Program-made: the position numbers and the translations under genes
Shown: piece after piece, positions 60,610 to 64,000 of the stretch
How the letters are laid out: every line of letters begins with the position of its first letter
How positions within the stretch are numbered: position 1 is the stretch's first letter
Notes under the pieces: model-generated
What the model was told of the DNA's origin: nothing
Database searches by the model: none
The model's input: only the letters and a program-made list of their open reading frames with translations
From: Flavobacterium lacus
Lineage (GTDB): Bacteria > Bacteroidota > Bacteroidia > Flavobacteriales > Flavobacteriaceae
Direction: 5' to 3'
Length of the DNA: 64,000 bases
Assembly (NCBI RefSeq): GCF_003268815.1
Contig: NZ_QLSV01000005.1
Location: 1 to 64,000 of the forward strand

Positions 60610-61149
60610 ATGAAAACAACATTTTTATTTATCGGATTTTTGTTTTTTCCCATTTTTGGATTCGCACAAGATGCCGGTTTTTCAAAGAAAAGTATGAAAG
60701 CAAGTTTTTCTTTGGAAACATTGCAAGCTTATCAGGAAAGTTCATTTTCTAAAGTGAATGATTTTTATGAATATGCTCAATTGCTCACAAATCCATCCAT
60801 TTCAAACGAATTAAAAAAAGAAATTAAAACGGCTGTTCATTCACTTTTTAAGGAAAATGCTGTCTCTGTAATTAACTTTCTTTCTTCCGAAAAAGAAAAA
60901 ATTACTCTAAATAAATTTTTAACTCTTTTAGAAAAAGAAAAAAATAGTCGATTTAAAATCCGAAAAGCCAATGAAAAAGTCCAATTTTTCAATGATTATT
61001 GGATCAATCATTATTATTTAGAGATAGAACGAAGTAAGCAAATCACTATCATCGAAATCAAACAAAGGGTTTATTTTTCTGAGAATTTAAAAACGTTTGG
61101 CGAAAATCAAAGAGAGGTTTGGAGTGTTTATTTGGGAGAGATGGAATGA
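60610..61149 (+). CDS. Exported protein of unknown function
   Basis: This 179-residue protein has a signal peptide (MKTTFLFIGFLFFPIFGFAQ). The mature part is helical (SLETLQAYQESSFSKVNDFY, LKKEIKTAVHSLFKENAVSV), then turns to strands near the end (FNDYWINHYYLEIERSKQIT, EVWSVYLGEME). No family is recognised. Coupled to the gene upstream. Confidence 0.65.
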   Translation: MKTTFLFIGFLFFPIFGFAQDAGFSKKSMKASFSLETLQAYQESSFSKVNDFYEYAQLLTNPSISNELKKEIKTAVHSLFKENAVSVINFLSSEKEKITLNKFLTLLEKEKNSRFKIRKANEKVQFFNDYWINHYYLEIERSKQITIIEIKQRVYFSENLKTFGENQREVWSVYLGEME

Positions 61150-61202
61150 TAATTTAGAAAATTCTTGTTTAAACAGACTTTAAATTTGACTAAATTAGCC
61201 AA

Positions 61203-62324
61203 ATGAACCCAATTCCCCAAATAGCTATCATCGGTGGTGGACTCGCCGGATTAACGGCAGCGATTCATTTGTGCAAAGCAGGAAAATTAGTTGTTCTATT
61301 TGAAAAAAATACTTATCCAAAACACAAAGTCTGTGGCGAATTTATTTCGAACGAAGTTTTGCCTTATTTCAATCTATTGGGTTTAAAAATTTCTGAGCTA
61401 AATCCAACTTCAATTGATAAAACAACGATCTCTATTTCATCCGGAAAATCAATTTCAGCTCATTTACCTTTGGGCGGATTTGGAATAAGTCGTTATCAAT
61501 TAGATCATTATCTTTATGAAAAAGCAAAAGAATTTGGTTGTCTAATTATTCATCAACAAGTAAATGAAATTGAATTTTCGGAGGATTCATTTACCATCCA
61601 AACCGAAAATAACGAAACTTTCCAAGCCAAAGTCGTTTTAGGAGCTTTTGGAAAACGTTCCAATTTAGATGTCAAACTGCAGCGGAATTTCATTCAAAAA
61701 AAATCTCCTTGGTTAGGCGTAAAAGCACATTACAAGGGCGATTTTCCAAATGATTTAGTCGCATTGCACAATTTTGAAGGTGGTTATTGCGGTGTTTCAA
61801 AAGTGGAAGATGGCCTTATCAATATTTGTTATCTATCTAACTATGAATCTTTTAAAAAACACAAATCAATTTTAGATTTTCAACTCAACGTTTTAAACAA
61901 AAATCCAAAACTGAAAGCTATTTTTGAAAATTCAGAACTGCTTTTTGACAAACCATTAACCATCAGTCAGATTTCTTTTGAAACGAAAGAGCAAGTGGAA
62001 AATCATATTCTGATGCTGGGCGATACAGCCGGATTAATCCATCCACTTTGCGGAAACGGAATGGCGATGGCCATTCACAGTGCAAAAATTGCCAGCGGTT
62101 GCACAATTGATTTTCTAAATGGAAAAATAAATCGAAAAGAGTTGGAGGTGAATTACATTAATGAATGGAATTTCAATTTTAATTCTAGAATTAAAATAGG
62201 TAAACAACTCTCAAAACTGTTACTCAATCCTTTTTTGAGTAATCTGCTGATGAAATGGCTAATTATCTTCCCAAAATTACTACCTTACATCATTCAAAAA
62301 ACACACGGAAAGCCAATTCAATAA
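61203..62324 (+). CDS. FAD-dependent oxidoreductase, geranylgeranyl reductase-like
   Basis: This 373-residue flavoprotein has the Rossmann start IAIIGGGLAGLTAAIHLCKA, the GRS-like KHKVCGEFISNEVLPYF and the flavin site LMLGDTAGLIHPLCGNGMAMA. The layout matches the geranylgeranyl-reductase/TrpH group of monooxygenases. Its stop overlaps the methyltransferase start as TAATG, and a type III polyketide synthase gene follows. In such clusters these enzymes modify the alkylresorcinol- or alkylpyrone-type product. Confidence 0.85.
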   Translation: MNPIPQIAIIGGGLAGLTAAIHLCKAGKLVVLFEKNTYPKHKVCGEFISNEVLPYFNLLGLKISELNPTSIDKTTISISSGKSISAHLPLGGFGISRYQLDHYLYEKAKEFGCLIIHQQVNEIEFSEDSFTIQTENNETFQAKVVLGAFGKRSNLDVKLQRNFIQKKSPWLGVKAHYKGDFPNDLVALHNFEGGYCGVSKVEDGLINICYLSNYESFKKHKSILDFQLNVLNKNPKLKAIFENSELLFDKPLTISQISFETKEQVENHILMLGDTAGLIHPLCGNGMAMAIHSAKIASGCTIDFLNGKINRKELEVNYINEWNFNFNSRIKIGKQLSKLLLNPFLSNLLMKWLIIFPKLLPYIIQKTHGKPIQ

Positions 62325-63031
62325 TGCTGATTCAAACTAAATTTCGCACTGAAGCCGAGGAAATCATGGATGATTTTGAACTTCAAGGTTCCGAACTGCT
62401 TGAAGCATTAGATAAAATTGCGGCAATCAATCAACTGCTTGGCGGAAATACGCTAACTTTACAAGGCGTTCAAAAATTGCTTCAAAACAATACTACAGAT
62501 AAATTTGTTATCGTAGATGTTGGTTGTGGAAACGGCGATATGTTGCGAACACTAGCCAATTTTGCTAATCAAAATAAATTGAATTTTGAACTCATTGGTG
62601 TCGATGCCAATTCGTTTACTATTGATTATGCCAAAAAGTTATCCGTAAATTACCCCACAATCAGCTATCAGTGTGAAGATATTTTTGGTGAATCTTTTAG
62701 TGAATTAAAATATGATATTATACTGTGCACGTTGACATTACATCATTTTAAAAATAAACAAATAGATTATTTGATAAATTTATTTACAAATCAAAGTCGT
62801 CTAGGAATCGTCATCAACGATTTACACCGTTCTAAAATTGCTTATCGATTATTTCAATTGGTTTGCTTCGTTTTTAGATTGAATACTATGTCAAGAAATG
62901 ACGGATTAATTTCTATTTTACGTGGATTTAAAAAAGAGGAATTAACCGAATTTTCAAAAAAAATTAATGCTTTAAAACAAACGATTCAATGGAAATGGGC
63001 GTTTCGCTACCAATGGATTATTTGGAAATAA
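62324..63031 (+). CDS. Class I SAM-dependent methyltransferase
   Basis: This protein has 235 residues from the ATG at 62324. An upstream in-frame start at 62255 lies inside the previous gene; the TAATG overlap supports 62324. The SAM-binding motif FVIVDVGCGNGDMLRTLANF, the acidic strand FELIGVDANSFT, and DIILCTLTLHHFK (motif post I) are present. It is the middle gene of the polyketide cluster and probably methylates the type III PKS product. Confidence 0.88.
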   Translation: MLIQTKFRTEAEEIMDDFELQGSELLEALDKIAAINQLLGGNTLTLQGVQKLLQNNTTDKFVIVDVGCGNGDMLRTLANFANQNKLNFELIGVDANSFTIDYAKKLSVNYPTISYQCEDIFGESFSELKYDIILCTLTLHHFKNKQIDYLINLFTNQSRLGIVINDLHRSKIAYRLFQLVCFVFRLNTMSRNDGLISILRGFKKEELTEFSKKINALKQTIQWKWAFRYQWIIWK

Positions 63032-63040
63032 CAAAAAATT

Positions 63041-64000
63041 ATGCCCGTTAAAATAAAAACTGTTGCCAAGCAACTGCCTCAATATTCTCGCGAAACAGCT
63101 GATATTATTCCGTTTTTGGATGTTTGGTTAGCCGGTCAAGATGATCGTTTTATCCGAAAAGTCAAAAAAATTTTTGAAGGAGCCAATGTGGACAAACGGT
63201 ATTCTATTATGCATCCCGAAGAGGTTTTTTCACTTGCTTCTTTTGAAGAGCGAAATGCTATTTATTCCCGTGAAATGATTGTCTTGGGCGAACAAGTTTT
63301 AAAAAAAGCTTTACATCAAGCCAATTGGAAACCCGAAGAACTTGATTATATCATCACCGTGAGTTGCACCGGAATTATGATTCCGTCTCTTGATGCTTAT
63401 TTGATTAACCGATTACATTTAAAACAAGATATTGTCCGACTTCCGGTAACGGAAATGGGTTGCGTTGGCGGGGTTTCCGGGATGATTTACGCTAAAAATT
63501 TTCTCAAAGAAAATCCAAATAAAAAAGCAGCCGTCATTGCTGTTGAAAGCCCAACCGCAACCTTTCAGTTGGATGATTTTTCGATGGCAAACATTGTCAG
63601 TGCTGCTATTTTTGGCGATGGAGCGGCTTGTGTTTTGTTGTCTTCTCATGAAGATGAAATTGGTCCGACCATTGTTGATGAGGCGATGTATCATTTTTAT
63701 GATAAAGAAAACATGATGGGTTTTGAATTGACAAACAACGGATTGAAGATGGTTTTAGACATTGAAGTTCCGGAAACCATTGGCGAGCATTTTCCAGCTA
63801 TAATTCATCCGTTCTTAGAAAAAAACGATATATCTATTGCTGACATCGACCATTTAATTTTTCATCCGGGGGGGAAAAAAATCGTACATTTAGTCGAAGA
63901 TTTGTTTCTAGATTTAGGAAAAAACATCAATGAAACCAAAGAAGTTTTACGTTTATATGGTAATATGTCTAGTGCTACTGTATTGTATGTTTTAGAAGAC
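63041..64000 (+). CDS. Type III polyketide synthase (5' part, cut by window end)
   Basis: An open frame of 320 codons runs from the ATG at 63041 to the window end without a stop. The thiolase-fold triad is complete: Cys141 in TEMGCVGGVSGM, His275 in HLIFHPGGKKI and Asn308 in LYGNMSSATVLYVL. The order and spacing agree with chalcone/stilbene synthase-type enzymes and bacterial alkylresorcinol/alkylpyrone synthases. It condenses malonyl-CoA onto a fatty acyl or other CoA starter. It starts 9 bases after the methyltransferase gene; about 30 residues are probably missing on the right. Confidence 0.92.
   Translation, partial: MPVKIKTVAKQLPQYSRETADIIPFLDVWLAGQDDRFIRKVKKIFEGANVDKRYSIMHPEEVFSLASFEERNAIYSREMIVLGEQVLKKALHQANWKPEELDYIITVSCTGIMIPSLDAYLINRLHLKQDIVRLPVTEMGCVGGVSGMIYAKNFLKENPNKKAAVIAVESPTATFQLDDFSMANIVSAAIFGDGAACVLLSSHEDEIGPTIVDEAMYHFYDKENMMGFELTNNGLKMVLDIEVPETIGEHFPAIIHPFLEKNDISIADIDHLIFHPGGKKIVHLVEDLFLDLGKNINETKEVLRLYGNMSSATVLYVLED

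Overview
The window reads as chromosomal DNA of a member of the Bacteroidota, most likely Flavobacteriaceae close to Flavobacterium. The reasons are the strongly AT-rich composition, TAnnTTTG-type promoter boxes, many MKK... lipoproteins, and family content typical of that group: PorT-like barrels, a LytTR/TPR two-component system, DUF4212 with a sodium:solute symporter, and DUF418. No rRNA, tRNA, CRISPR array, replication origin or prophage was found.

Region 1 (1 to about 19,820) is an integron-type gene-cassette array. All genes lie on the + strand, about one or two per cassette. They are separated by 21 attC-like sites, most of them 127-138 bases long, with RYYYAAC on the left, GTTRRRY on the right and a long imperfect inverted repeat between. 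The first bases of a cassette are complementary to the last bases before its own downstream site, usually over 7-10 bases. Left and right boxes within one physical site often do not match each other. That is the signature of cassettes excised and inserted as circles at G^TT. No integrase gene is in the window, so the array is either a cluster of attC sites lacking an integrase or the distal part of an integron whose integrase lies to the left. Cassettes carry many lipoproteins and exported proteins, a thioredoxin-like protein, a serine hydrolase, a three-gene alpha/beta hydrolase - ECF sigma - membrane protein cassette, a ParDE toxin-antitoxin pair with its own promoter and operator, an ATP-grasp enzyme and several unknowns. 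One site is collapsed to 18 bases and the right edge is decayed.

Region 2 (about 20,100-26,900) holds an esterase-like lipoprotein, a CocE/NonD-type hydrolase, an O6-alkylguanine-DNA alkyltransferase and a PEP carboxylase. It ends at a perfect 19-bp-arm hairpin between convergent genes.

Region 3 (26,925-46,727, all on the - strand) carries a CoA-dependent aromatic acid pathway in two blocks. The upstream block has a flavin reductase, a salicylyl/anthraniloyl-CoA monooxygenase-reductase fusion, an aryl-CoA ligase, a 4HBT thioesterase and a nitrilase. The downstream block has a gentisate dioxygenase-like bicupin, a fumarylacetoacetate-hydrolase-family enzyme and a maleate isomerase-like protein. 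Between them lie a LytTR/TPR two-component system and six envelope or NTF2/SDR/hydrolase genes. The likely flow is aromatic acid -> aryl-CoA -> 5-hydroxyaryl-CoA -> gentisate-type acid -> maleylpyruvate -> maleate + pyruvate -> fumarate. The region is rich in hairpin repeats and 7-8-nt tandem repeats, including a 13-copy heptanucleotide run inside the coding sequence of the fusion enzyme.

Region 4 (46,984-58,340, + strand) is an acetate/propionate uptake and activation locus: an InsA-like zinc-ribbon/HTH protein, a porin, a DUF4212 subunit, a sodium:solute symporter, a symporter-histidine kinase hybrid (CrbS type), a receiver-only response regulator, and two acyl-CoA synthetases (PrpE-like and Acs).

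Region 5 (58,358-64,000) has a small membrane protein, a SIMPL-like protein, two unknown envelope proteins, and the start of a type III polyketide synthase cluster (FAD-dependent reductase, methyltransferase, PKS truncated by the window end).
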